A stretch of 64,000 nucleotides of DNA from Lyophyllum atratum (taxonomy: Eukaryota > Basidiomycota > Agaricomycetes > Agaricales > Lyophyllaceae): NCBI GenBank assembly GCA_014905825.1, contig JACGCN010000011.1, forward strand, positions 1,240,001 to 1,304,000. The letters are read 5' to 3'. Under the pieces are notes generated by a model, which had not been told where the DNA came from, ran no database searches, and saw only the letters and a list, made by a program, of their open reading frames with translations. The position numbers and the translations under genes are program-made. Below, piece by piece: positions 12,590 through 24,600 of the stretch (its first letter is position 1; each line of letters starts with the position of its first letter).

Positions 12590-13500
12590 AATAGCGTCCC
12601 CTGAGAAGTCGAGACGTTGGCTGCTCGAACACTGCGACGGAAGTTTGAAATTTCTCGACAGCATTAGATATCAACAAGCCAGAATAGGTGGATCCTCCGA
12701 ACGCAACAAGAACAAATAACGACATTTTTTGTCCATCTTCCCATCCCTCCCTCAAGTTCGTCCTCAAGGTCGAGCAAGAGACCAACGGAGAGCTGGGTCT
12801 TATTATAGGCCTCTGTTTTACAGAGCGGACTAGATGTTCCATGTTTTTTTTCGAGTCAATCAAACGGTGGTGACCGTCTATGTTACCCCGCTCAGCTGCA
12901 GCCTGCCAGATCTCCCCATGGGCATGATGTTCTCGACCCTTCTCGACCCTACAATTCCTTCCCAGAAACGGACGGCCTAAACCTCAGATATTACGATTGT
13001 TCTCTTCGCCGACTGCCAGCTGTAAGGTATAGCTAGCGGAAGCCTCTAGGACGTATCAACTGGCTGGAAGTGCCTCAAGTGTCCCATAGATTTGCAATGG
13101 TAGAAGCACCGCCTGGTCGTATCCTCAAAGTCGGGATTGGTGGGCGGATGCATGAAATTCGGCCAGCAGAGCGGAGCTGTCCCTGCATGGATGGTATTGT
13201 CAATCGGGATTCAGCTCAAATTTTTGAGTCCATTTACGATTATCATGGACCATGATACTGAGCAGGTCCACGTCGATTCCATGTTATAAGAAGGCACACT
13301 TTGATTGCAGTTTTGATGCCACCATCCTTTCGAATCCACCACACGTCTTTATCTTCCTCCTACACAGACATATCGAGAATATGGCATAGCATGGCAACGA
13401 TGCAGCTGACATTGGGACTGGGGTCGGGCGTTTCCGAATCACGTCCTTTTCAAGTCAGCCGTTACAAGCGTCTATGGATTGTTAGATACATCTGCTTATC
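12590..13500. other. Intergenic region between divergent genes
   Basis: About 900 bp separate the start of DBP4 (minus) from that of the F-box gene (plus), so the region must contain both promoters. I see no additional gene or repeat. Confidence 0.5.
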
Positions 13501-14901
13501 ATGGTCAGATCGAGCGTGGAACAACAAAGTAGAGCTTCTATCTTTCTCGACAGCTTCTCAGTCCTCCCGCTCGACGTCTTATACGTTGTCTTCGATCTAC
13601 TTACCTGGAGAGATCGCCTAGCTTTCTCATGTGTTTCGCGCGACATCCGCTTTATTTGCCTCCCTCTTATTTTCCGCAGGCTAGCGCTCATGGCAGACTA
13701 CCACCAGACACTGGCCCCGGTTGCTTTCCGAAGCTCACATCCAGCCGTATTGGGTGCTTTCAGGTGCGTATCTCTACACTGTGGATCGAACTGCGGTGAC
13801 TCGACTCATGGGTGTATCCACACCAGATCGGCAGCTATGAATATCTCCTGTACATTTGTTAGCGGCTGCAATACCTCGAGCCTCCGGTTGTTCTCTTCTA
13901 TGCCGAATCTGAGATCCCTAGATCTGCGACACGTTCCTGCACCTCACCTCGGTTCGATCCTACATCTGGTTGGGGGCGCGAATCTGGAGAGGCTTTCGCT
14001 CTCTTTAGAAGCCACTGCGTGGGCAGAATGCGTCGCGGGATTGCCCCACCTGAAAGCTCTCCACATCCTCTGGGGGGAATGTACCTCCAACGGCCTCGCC
14101 TTTGTTTCAGACCCTACCTTTCCCGAATTCATGTGGGACCTAATCGAGCCATCCATAACTACCCTGGAGCATCTTCACGTCGCAGTAGCGGACCCTCGCA
14201 AGCAGAAGCGAACACTATTTAACTTTGCGCCAATTAATTTTCCGATGCTTCGTACCTTGTATTTCGACTCGTGTACAGGGAACGTGGATATGGTCTCACT
14301 ACTTCCAGAGATGGCACCAAATATAGAAGACCTCACGTTGAATTTAGAGACATGGGATCGACCGGACCACAGGGTAGGTTTTAGCACCAATTATCAGGTG
14401 TATCAAGTCAACTCACTATCTTTTACTCACCAGGATACTTTCGTTCGAAGCTTCTCGAAACTTAAGCGTCTAAAACGCTTATCTCTAATCATAGATGCCG
14501 ACGCCGAAATATCTCCCAGTCTTCCAGCGTCTCTTGGGATCATCTGGCCTCCTTCTGACAGGAAGGACATCCTTCACCCTAGATGGCGCGAGCGCTACTA
14601 CGGTCCCCACCACAGCAGCAGCAAGCATCTGATAAAGCAGTGTTTCTCCCTCGAGTACATTGGTTGGCTGCGCTTCCGCGACAAGATTGGAGACGTTGAG
14701 GCGCTGACACAGTTTCTCATCGTCCACACGGCACCGTGGTCCCAGGGTCCGTTGCTGAAGTTGGGTTGGGATTCATGGGAGGTGGAATGCTACAAAAGAG
14801 CTTTACCTGGAAAACCGCTGCCAGCATTGGTGCTTGAGCTCGATGCCATCGAGTACACAAAGCCAAGTTGGGCAACTGGTCGGCAATTTGACATGAAATA
14901 A
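13501..14901 (+). CDS. F-box protein with LRR-like C-terminal region
   Basis: The frame from the ATG at 13501 to the stop at 14901 encodes 466 residues. An F-box lies at about residues 19-62 (SVLPLDVLYVVFDLLTWRDR, then FSCVSRDIRFICLPLIFRRL). The rest is rich in Leu with LRR-like periodicity (MPNLRSLDLRHV, GGANLERLSLSL, LPHLKALHI), as in the large expanded F-box/LRR families of Agaricomycetes. These are putative Skp1-binding substrate adaptors. A 60-nt GT-AG segment (14374-14433: GTAGGT to CACCAG) contains no stop and is a multiple of three, so the protein may be 446 residues if it is spliced out. Substrate unknown. Confidence 0.8.
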   Translation: MVRSSVEQQSRASIFLDSFSVLPLDVLYVVFDLLTWRDRLAFSCVSRDIRFICLPLIFRRLALMADYHQTLAPVAFRSSHPAVLGAFRCVSLHCGSNCGDSTHGCIHTRSAAMNISCTFVSGCNTSSLRLFSSMPNLRSLDLRHVPAPHLGSILHLVGGANLERLSLSLEATAWAECVAGLPHLKALHILWGECTSNGLAFVSDPTFPEFMWDLIEPSITTLEHLHVAVADPRKQKRTLFNFAPINFPMLRTLYFDSCTGNVDMVSLLPEMAPNIEDLTLNLETWDRPDHRVGFSTNYQVYQVNSLSFTHQDTFVRSFSKLKRLKRLSLIIDADAEISPSLPASLGIIWPPSDRKDILHPRWRERYYGPHHSSSKHLIKQCFSLEYIGWLRFRDKIGDVEALTQFLIVHTAPWSQGPLLKLGWDSWEVECYKRALPGKPLPALVLELDAIEYTKPSWATGRQFDMK

Positions 14902-15403
14902 TTCTATCACTTCTCAATGCTACCTTCGCATCTCTTCTTGCTCTCCTCGTTCTCATTATCGGGTTTTCAGATGTCATTTGCCGGCTCATTATCGTATCTC
15001 TCCCGCCAAGTGCTTGTGTCAACTGAATTATTTGATGCGTTAGCAAGGCACTGGTGCTGAGGGACTCGCAGGCTACTTTTAACGACAAGAGGGTCTATAA
15101 CTCTCGCCGCACTCGGAAATCATCCAATTTAAGTGCGAGTTGCAAATGTTCAAGAAAGCGAATGATGTACTTATGGCAAGAATGGCCCTGAAGGGCCCGG
15201 ATGTCGGAAGCCGGATTTATATGATATGGCTGGTTGCTAACTCCGACCAACTCGGACTTCCTGCGACCGTGTGCGACGTGCTCAACCCGCCTCCTTGCCC
15301 GTCACGCGCGTTCAGAGCCTTCGCGCGCAATGCACAGTGATCTCTAATAGTAACTATAACATCTTCCACCACGACGACATTCAACAACACGGAGAATCTG
15401 GAA
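14902..15403. other. Intergenic region upstream of the CLN3 homologue
   Basis: About 500 bp between same-strand genes, with no recognised motif or gene. It should contain the promoter of the CLN3/BTN1 gene. Confidence 0.5.
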
Positions 15404-17526
15404 ATGCGGACAATGTCAAATGCACCAGTTGGGCATCTCTCACTTGACAGAGACTCCATGCTAGACGATGATACAGAACTTCTCCCGGACCCAGGGCTTG
15501 ACAAAGGTGGCGTGTTGTCTGAAAATTTTGGCTGTCGATAACCGATATGTACATGGTGAACTGATTCCTTTCTCAGGACGCCAACGTCGACTTCTCTGGA
15601 ATCTTGGCCTCTCTTTCTTCCTTTTCGGTCTCATAAATAACGGTGAGTAGGGGAATCTATTCCTTATGAGAAGCTAACATTCGAATTGTTCGCTTAGTGC
15701 TATACGTCATCATACTCTCAGCTGCACTAGACCTTGTACCACCATCGACACCCAAAGGCATCATCGCCTTCTGTAACATAGCCCCCGCTCTAGTGGCCAA
15801 AGTAGGATGGCCATATCTCCTCAAAGGCAGAATAAGATACGTGAAGCGTTTAATTGGATGTTGCTTGCTTAGCTCGTTCGGAATGATCGTGAGTGTGTCC
15901 TTCAGACCTCGCAATAGGGCCGCAACCAATCTGTTGGCCACGAAAAGATTGTCGCCGGTTCCGATAGTCTTCTTATGCGCCTTCTGGGTATCAGTCTTGC
16001 GTCCTTCTCTTCAGGTTCGTCGTATCGTTCCTTTGTGGTTCGGAACTAATGATCCTTTAGGGCTCGGTGAACTGACGTTTCTACAATTATCGACCACTTA
16101 TGCTCCACCATCTGTGGCTGGCCGCAGCGTTGGGTACGTTCCGATCTCTTAGTCTGCTGTCAAGTCCTTATGACGTTTTTGTTCTGGGGGTAGATACTTT
16201 GCCGCTGGAACTGGAGCAGCCGGGCTCGTTGGGGCGTTCCTTTGGTGGGAAGTTCGCAGTCTGGGTGTGCGGTTTGGCGTTGGTCTCTCGTCCGTACGTC
16301 TCGCAGTCCACATGCTCTGAAATATCTTGACACTGATGCTTCCGCGCTGCCAATCCAGATAATGCCGTTCATCATCCCTGTCACCTACTTCTTCCTGCTA
16401 CCCCACAACTCCGCCTTCCTATACGCACTATCACCACCTGTATACGAAGATGTTTCAAGCCCAGGATTGGACTCTGCTCTCCCATACACACCCCTTTCCG
16501 CAGCCGAAGATGAGATTGGAGAAGAGGAGGGCAGTTTTCCACCGGGTCTCAAACGAGGAGTTACATTGTCTGCAAGTGATAAATGGCGTCTAGTGAAACC
16601 CCTTTTACTCAAATACATGCTGCCGTTGTGTAAGTCGTCTGATATATTCGAAGCCCTCCGCTTCTCACCTTCTCAAACTAGTCTGCGTCTACCTGGTGCG
16701 TTGCTCTACACTTACTCTGCTGATAAATTATAAAGTACTAACGCCTCACACGCAACACGCAATAGTTCGAATACACAATCAATCAAGTACGCTCCAGAGT
16801 CTAACTGTTCACGTTCCCGCAAGCTGAAAACCCGGTCCCTATATAGGGAATTGCTCCAACCCTACTCTACCCTGTACCTACACCTGAAGATCAGCCGGTA
16901 CTCAGCAAGATAATCCATACCATTCGTGACTACTATCCGCTATGGCAGGTACTCCACCGCCCTTTATTATCCATCTTCACCATCTCATTCGTTCATGGTC
17001 GGCAGCTGGTTTATCAAACGACGGTCTTCTTCTCCCGCTCTTCAATCTCGATCGGTCTGCCACCACTTCCAGCCCGTCTGCTCCCGCTTCCCGCGATACT
17101 CCAATCGCTCATTCTAATTGTCTTAGCGTTCGAATCCGCTGTCGGGCTCTTCCCAGAATCTGCCAATGGCGCTAGCATCATGGCTGTATTTCTGCTCATC
17201 AGCCTCGAAGGCATATGTGGCGGACTTGCATAGTAAGTCCTCCTCGTGCCGTCTCCGTTCATCTCGGGTGCTACTCACCCTCATACTGGTATTTTCCGTG
17301 CTGGTTTAGTGTAAACGTCTTTTACCGCATCAATCAGGAAGAGCCGGACCCTCAATCCGTGCACAATCTCGAACGGACGAATCAGGAGAAAGAGTTCAAG
17401 ATCGGCTCGATTGGTTTCGCCGACTCATCGGGTATCCTCTTTGCGTCCCTGCTTGCTGTCCCTACGGAAATAGCTTTATGCAATGCCCAGGTTAGAAGAG
17501 GGAAGATGTTTTGTAAGGGCTTGTAG
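15404..17526 (+). CDS. BTN1: Battenin CLN3/Btn1 homologue, lysosomal/vacuolar membrane protein
   Basis: Twelve exons (15404-15506, 15577-15642, 15698-15888, 15948-16014, 16061-16133, 16194-16293, 16359-16629, 16682-16695, 16766-16786, 16847-16948, 17006-17232, 17310-17526) join in frame to 483 residues. Hallmarks of CLN3 are seen in order: FFLFGLINNVLYVIILSAAL, then ASFSSGLGELTFLQL, a long cytosolic loop, EYTINQGIAPTL, and the final FADSSGILFASLLA. It is a multi-pass protein (about 11 hydrophobic segments) of the vacuole/late endosome, linked in yeast to vacuolar pH and basic amino-acid balance. A second in-frame ATG at 15413 could be used. Two consecutive tiny exons of 14 and 21 nt are needed to rebuild the conserved VYL-FEYTINQ block. 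The gene runs tail to tail into the NLR gene with about 145 bp between stops. Confidence 0.93.
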
Positions 17527-17671
17527 ATTATAGATGCGGATTATAGATGCGCTCAATATACCTTCCAGCGATCGTCATGTGTGCTCGTTGATGCATCGAT
17601 GATCATTCTGAACCAGACCAGCCTTGTTTCCCATCATATGTGAGGAGGTCTAGTACGACATACATTGTGCT

Positions 17672-20600
17672 CTAAAGTATCCCTTCCATTCCCTCGGGGT
17701 ATTGTGCGGACACCGCACTCACCTCGTCGTCGCTGGGGCTGGACAATGGATCCTGCAAGTCCAATCTCCTGATGAAGAAGTTGCACCGAACTGCACCGAG
17801 CTGACCCGATTTCCCCGCCGAGGAGTAAATCCGTACGCATCGCTGGAATGCCACCTTCGCATCAATGGTTCTATCTACTCTCGACCAAATGCGTCCTATT
17901 TGCTCCAGCATCAAAGCAGTATCCAGGGGTGCGCCATATAACTTTGAATGTTCAAGCGCATGGACTAGCAGGCTGAGAGCCGAGTCGTAGTCGCCCTTGA
18001 TGATGTGCACGCGCGCATGTATATGTGTCGCACTGACTTGGTAGCGTCGAATGGAGCCATATTCCTCGACCGCGGATGCTGCCCATATCTGAGCCTGTTC
18101 GTAGTCTTTCATCCAGAAGTAGGCATGTGCAATGTACAAAGAACACTCGGCATGTTTCTCCGCATCCTTGTACCTCGCAAAGGCTCCCTTGGCTTTGCGG
18201 AACAAGTCGACGACCTCTGAGTAACTCGAATGGCTCGAGGCGTACTTCCAATGGAAACGTCCAAGATGAAAATGACATAGTGCAATGCCGCGGCGGTCGT
18301 TAATGGACTCGAATTTTGTTTGTGCATCCGCAATGAGTGCTCTGTCGCGTGCATACCAGGGCTTATCCGATGCATAGGCCTGAACAAGCTTGAGCAGGCA
18401 CTCGGCAGCTTGGGTCTTATCGGAGACGGAGATGAAAACGTCGTGAGCAAGTGTATAGTGTTCCCGCGCATCGATAAAACGGTCCAGGCGAATGCATATA
18501 TTGCCGTAACAAAATAACACAGCGGCGAGGAGCCTTGAGTTATCTTCCATCCCGCGCACAAGGTCCAAAGCATGTTGGATAATGTCGGTACGTGGGCTTG
18601 TTGATTCTTGATGCTGCGCTAGTGTGATTAGAGCATCAATCAGATCGGGTGTGGGTTCTGTAGTCTTCAGGAGAATTGCCCGCAAGTTCTCTTGCTCGAT
18701 GGCGGAAGGCGTAGTGGCATGGTCGAAGTTGTACGAAGCTTGATCAGGAGGTGAGCTGTACTCGGCCAAGAAGTTGCACGCTGATTCGACCAGGAAGGTG
18801 TGCAGGTTTTTGGGGGAAAGTGAGGGATCAAGAAAGAAGCTTCGGAGGACAGAGAGCGTGGGACGAGGGATGAAAAAATTGGAGTCCTGCTGTTCTACCA
18901 GAAACATCTCCTGGAGAACTCCAACGGACTTTTTGAGGCTCGGTAAATTCGGCGCCCACCAGCGCATCAGCATGTCGTAGTTCGTGCCGGCAGGCAACAT
19001 GGACAGAGTAGCGAGAAGCTCCAATGCTTCTGGGTGTTCTTTCATGATAGGACTATGGATGGAGAGGGCGACTCTGGAGCTTAAACTCTCCTCGCGATCA
19101 GATCCCAGCTCGAGGTTAGGGCCGTTTATTTCCTCTGTATAAACGTCGGAATAGATTTGGCGGCCTGGTGATAAATCGACGGTACTGAGATCCACGGAGT
19201 GCCATTGGATTCTGTCGCTACAGGGTGGACGTAAAGACCTCGTAGTGATGAAGAGGGAAATGTGTGGGAGTTGGTCGATACGATCAAGAAATTCCTCTGT
19301 CTCAGACTTCTGTCCTTCGTCGATGCTTGATGCCGTTTGAAACTCGTTCAGCAAGAGAATGACACGCCTTGGCGCCTCAAGATTCTCGAGGACATCATAC
19401 ATGTTGCCTCCCCTGCTCTCAGTGATACCTAGTGATGAGTGGAGAGCGTCGATAAAAAGCGAAATAGATGTGGAAGTTGCACAGGGCACCCAAACTCTAT
19501 GTCCATCAGGATAGTGCTTTTTCACATCGGGGTGGGTTATGACGGAAAGGGCTAGAGATGTGTGCCCTATGCTCCCAGGACCTAGGAGACAAACTCGAGG
19601 ACCCTTCTGGCCTTCTGAGTCCTTTGTCAGGATGCGGACTAGGTCAGTGATATGTCCAGCTTCACCATGAGAGGTGTCTGTAATTGCAGGGATAGCGCGA
19701 GATCGCAAGCGAACGGATGCGGTTGGTAAATCTTGGCCAAGGATGACTTCGATATCACCCATAGTAAGTTGAATCCGGTTTTGAATGCCATGGAGAGACT
19801 TCTGCCGGTTAGCATGGAAAGTGCGAATTTGCTTCTCCAATTGGCCGAGAATGTCGGCGTGATGGAAGTGGCGTGCAAGCTTTCAAGGAAATGAGGTCAG
19901 CCCATGATAGAAACGCAGTGACCCAGTAGCTCTCGATACTTACGTTAAATCTCTCTATTGCAACATTCAGACGGTGCTCACATGCGCGGACCTTCTCTTG
20001 ATGGGTGTTTGCAAAAAGGAAAAGTTGGAAAGGACGCTGGGACGTGATCTCTTCAAGTATTTTATAGATAAATTCCAAGTCACTGGAAAAGTGTCGTTCA
20101 TTGCATCACCTCAGATCATATAGAGAAGAAGTCATTACCTTCCCAGAGCTGTCATGTTCTCCAAATATTTCCCCCCGATTTCTCCTGCCTGCTTCCCTTT
20201 GAGCTCGTTGACTAGAAAAGTTACAAGTGTCTGGATACGGAGCTGTAGCTCCTTGGCCAGCTTTGGGGTCTGGGCAAATAAATGAACGTGTGTTTCTACG
20301 ATAAATAATATGCCGTACTTCAGAGACCTTGATGACAAGGGCAGCCATCTCTACGACGCTGGAAACAGCGGGGACAGGTATAGCCCGCGCTACGGCCTGT
20401 AACACGTTGATGAAATCGACGGCGGTCGCATCGCGAGGTCGAGCCTGTGATGATGAGGCAGCTGTTGGTAGATGTCCACTAATTATGGCCTTTACGTCGC
20501 TCGTAGCAATTTGAATTCGATGGTGCATATCACCGAGAGACATTTGCTGAGCATCATGAAAAGTGAGAATTTGCTTCTCTAAGTCCTCGAGAATATTGGC

Positions 20601-21339
20601 ATGATTAAATTGGCGTGCGAGCTGGCCAAGAGAGGAAGTTAGTCCACAGGTGCCAAGAGAAGGAGCCGGGAAGACCTAACATTAAATCTGTCCATAGAGG
20701 CATTCAAACGCTCCTCGCATTGCCGGACCTTCTTGTCGTTAATGGTTTTGAAAACAATGAGGTGAAGACGGCTTGACGAGGCAATCTGCTGGAGTTTCTC
20801 CAGAACATACTGCAAGTCTCTGCAATATACCATTCACGTGAGTTGAAAGAATTGAGTGTTAGGACTGCAGTGACCTACCCCTCCAGAGAAAACTATATCC
20901 TCTCTAAGGTTGTCGGGGAGTTCTTCTGCTGTCTTTCCCTTGATCTCGTTTACCAAAACTGTCACGATCGTTTGGACGCGAAGTTTCAGCGCCTCCGCCC
21001 GCTCCGATGTAGCGTGGTCAGTTGCCTGGCAAAGCGATGAATTTGGGTCCGAGCGATTATAATGATTGGAAAAATACGTCAACCGCCTTTATGACCCTTA
21101 TAGCACTTGCGACGACGGACGTGACACCAGGAACAGGTATCTCCTTTGCCACTGCCTCTAGCACTTTGAGGAACTCCTTTGCAGCCTCGCCAGCATATGT
21201 TTCCGAGCTGGGAAGCTACATGACCATCATGTAAGTCCTAGACACTACAGGACGGGCATAAAGATAAGTCGCTTACCGAAACTTCGTTTTCGTCCAAGTT
21301 TAAGGACCCTGTCAAGCACGGAAAACAGAGAGTGGGCAT
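17672..21339 (-). CDS. NLR-like STAND protein: duplicated N-terminal helical domain, NB-ARC-like domain, TPRs
   Basis: Eight exons (21277-21339, 21084-21215, 20875-21025, 20681-20817, 20328-20621, 20139-20269, 19944-20082, 17672-19879) give 1084 residues. The N-terminus has two copies of an all-helical module with the motifs IPVP(G/A)V(T/S)SVV, LVNE(I/L)KGK and RFN-LAR, as in Agaricomycete NLRs whose N-terminus resembles the MLKL/HeLo four-helix death-effector fold. About residues 440-720 form a nucleotide-binding domain, and about 800-1050 form TPR-like repeats. Such proteins are thought to act in non-self recognition and regulated cell death. The P-loop reads GPGSIGHTS, with His in place of the essential Lys. 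The Walker B region reads VILLLNEF, with Asn at the usual Asp, so ATP binding or hydrolysis is doubtful. The exon 3/4 junction needs a weak GTCACT donor. With the stronger GTAGGT donor the frame breaks. Confidence 0.85.
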
Positions 21340-21642
21340 TGCTCAAATGACAGATACTAATATGCAAGGCTAGCAGCTCGTTACTTGTGCGGGATGGTGG
21401 ATCATAGAACCTGTCACGGGAGGAAGCCTGACTGGCTTTTGAAGTGGTTTTGGCGCTTAGCACATGTCACATCTGATATGCCTCATCCAGCATATCCAGT
21501 ACCAGGCCTCGAGGCCTCGGGAGATGCATTTACGTCATTATCCTAATTACGGTAAACGTTGTAATCAGCAGCCTCAGCCTCGAGCGCTTTGCAGCACGTT
21601 CTCCTGCATCTACTTAATCAGAACGATTGGGGTACAGGAAAA
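21340..21642. other. Short intergenic gap between two minus-strand genes
   Basis: About 300 bp holding the presumed promoter of the NLR-like gene and the 3' UTR of the membrane-protein gene. No separate gene is supported. An open frame here lacks an ATG and is probably an upstream shadow. Confidence 0.45.
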
Positions 21643-24600
21643 TTAGTTACCACTCTGCGATTCCCTCCCGTCTTCCCCGAATGCCTCATTGTCAAGAGGC
21701 ATCCCATCCTCATCGATAAGATCGATCGAATAGAGCTTGTAGGCGTTACTGGAAGGAGTAACGACGATGATATTCTGAGCGCCAGGATTGTAATCCTCAT
21801 GAGGGGATAGCATGTACTCCTGCGTGTTTTGTGAACGAGCAACCAGAACGGGAAGCGGAGCTTTGTCGTTTATCCTGAGTGCTAGGGTCGTCTCAGAACC
21901 AGAGTGATGGTGCAACACAAGTTTTAAAACACCGTGATGTGGCCCAGGGAACCGTAGCTCGATTTTTGATTCAGATACACGACTGTGTCCGTTTGATAGA
22001 TATCCTGGAGATATCGAACCACCGGACACCACCCTAAAACCTTGGAACGTGTATGAAGTGGTTGCGTGTCCTGCGACAGACTCGCGATTGGCGAGTTCGG
22101 CTGCAAGCGAATCTAAGGACGGAAGATTTGCAAGGATCGATCGAATACCAGTATTTTCCTTGACTAGAGCCGCCAGGGCAGAAATAGTGTGGTTTCCAAT
22201 TTGCAGCGTGTAAACGGGCATAGCAATCGTAGTGAGCGAAGAAGCCGTCCTGGGAATAATTTCGCGTATTGCATAAGCGAGCTCCTCGTCGTTCCGGAAA
22301 CCAGAGAATTCGATGAGTTGGATGTATGGGTTACGCTGGAGAGAACGCGAGAGTGGTCCAATGCCCTCACTTTCAACCATGTCCTGGGTGATTAATATCC
22401 ATTTGGTGGGATGGACAACGATGTATGGCATGATTGAGCTTCCAGGGCTCCCCAAAGCAGCATCGCAGGCGGCAATTCCACGCTCGAACCAACCCTCCAC
22501 ATCTTTTGCCTCGCACTCAAATCGGCGCTCACGCTCCTTCTTCCAGAAATTATATAATGGAATGAGCTGACTGGTACTTCCGCTGAATTCTTCCTCAGCA
22601 TTCTTGTCATAGCGATCGAGATAGTCGACAAGGCGATTGCCAGAGGGAGGCGTTGTAATAGATGCATCAGGTGGCGATCGTTGAAATGGTAAACCTGGCC
22701 TGGACGTTCTGAAAGGCTCTTCCGCCTCGCAGCTGTCGAAGAGTATCTGCCATTCGTGCTCTACCGACTTCTCCAGCTCGTCCCATGCTTCTTTGAGCCG
22801 ACGTACTACACCCATATCAAGCTTAGACTCCCCTGGAAATGTGGCAGTAAATGTACTTTTTGCCCTCGCAAGTCTGGCAGCTGTGGTGGCCTGATCTTCG
22901 TCCAGTCGCGCCCGGGTGTACCTTATCCAATCCTTCTTCAGCCGCTTAACGAGATCTTCTGAATACGGTCCGACTCCTTGGCTCGCAGTGACACCGCCCA
23001 CCCATGATTCGAAACCTCGCCAAAGGTGACTCTCCCATGTCCAGATTTCATGGATAAGAAGTGCTTCCATCCCAAAACGTTCAAGCGCCAGTGCAGAATG
23101 TCGCATGATCAGAGCATCAAGAGGCGGCCTTTCATGCGCTCCGTGGATCTCATTCATGTCAGGCCACCATCTGCTGTCCAACCATCCAACCATTTCTCTC
23201 TGAGTCCGAGATTCCACCTCCGACATAAAGCTTTCGAGCCATGCCTGCTGATTCGTGGATCGGCGCTCCCTCTTTCGTTGAAGGACACCTTGCGGGAATT
23301 GTCCGATATCGTCTGCGTGCAAGCAAATGTCAGATAAACTACTTGATTATTATGGATGATATATACGGACCGCGATCCAGCTTGACCTTATCATTTGGGT
23401 CGTGAGAGCCGTTGCTCACCACTGCCCCAATAGGTGTTATATTGCTGAGGTCCCATTTCATATCCCATTCATCCAACAGGATACGGGAATTACTCTGCCT
23501 GGGCTGGAGCATTCTGACAATGCTCTGATAATGCGTCTTGAGAATGGACTCCGTAATATGGAAGTCTGCGCGATCGGGCGGGAGATCGAGGAGTCTCGTA
23601 TGCAGAATGCTATACATAGGTTGGAAAATCAGGGGTTCGGCTGCGAGAACGTGGCTCGTTCCCTTATTGTCCTCCCAGTAAACTCTGGCGGCACGCTGAT
23701 TTTTATCGACCAGCGTGATGAAGAGAACACGATCAGAGCTGCCAGGTCCCTCAGCAGCTTTACGCGTTAGGGTGTAGAAGGCTGTCATATCTATATCATC
23801 GACAGGCTCCACAAAACCTGTATATGGCCGGATATGTTTTGCGAACTCCGGGGCACGAACAAGGGGAAGAAGTTTGTCGTCCAAGATCTCTTGTTCGGAT
23901 TTGTTACAAGTAGAGAAAGGGAGGTGCGAAGCTGTTTTGAACGAGAGATTGATGTGGTCCAAATCGTCCAAGCTCGGGTTTGAGCTCCAAAACAGCATGC
24001 GAGCAATCGATAGAATCCCTTCTAGCAACAACCATAAGATGGGTCCAAGGGAACCACTGACCCCCTGAACGACGCTAAAGCACCCGACATATCCTACGAC
24101 CGAACCAACAATCCCAAGTACCATCAGCATCTGAAGCGCTAGTGGCCTCCAGAAATTGGCCGTGGGGAACATGACGTTATTTGCTTCATGCAGCTCCGTT
24201 CCCAACCTCTCCAATGCTCCCCTCTGAGGGCCTTTGGTGCCCAATTCTACATCATGGTGTGCCACGATCCTAAGACGGACAAGTTGTTCGAGTTTCGATA
24301 GACATAGCTCGGACGTCATTCTTAAATCCCAAAGAAACTTGGGCTCCATCTCTTGCAGCGAAGATAAAATGCTCTTGTTCCCGTTGTTCATGGCATGAAA
24401 AATAAGCCGTTTCTTGAGTATAACGAGATGGCGCCATTGAAGAAGGAATTGGAGTGAAGTTACAGTGAGGAAGCCGCCCAGGGCTCGGACTATGGGAAAT
24501 GCCCAACGTGTGAATACATCCAGACGATTGTTGTCGCGAGTCGCGTTCAAGTGAATATACGGTGTGATACTCAGAAGGCAAGCCACCGCGGTGGAAAAAA

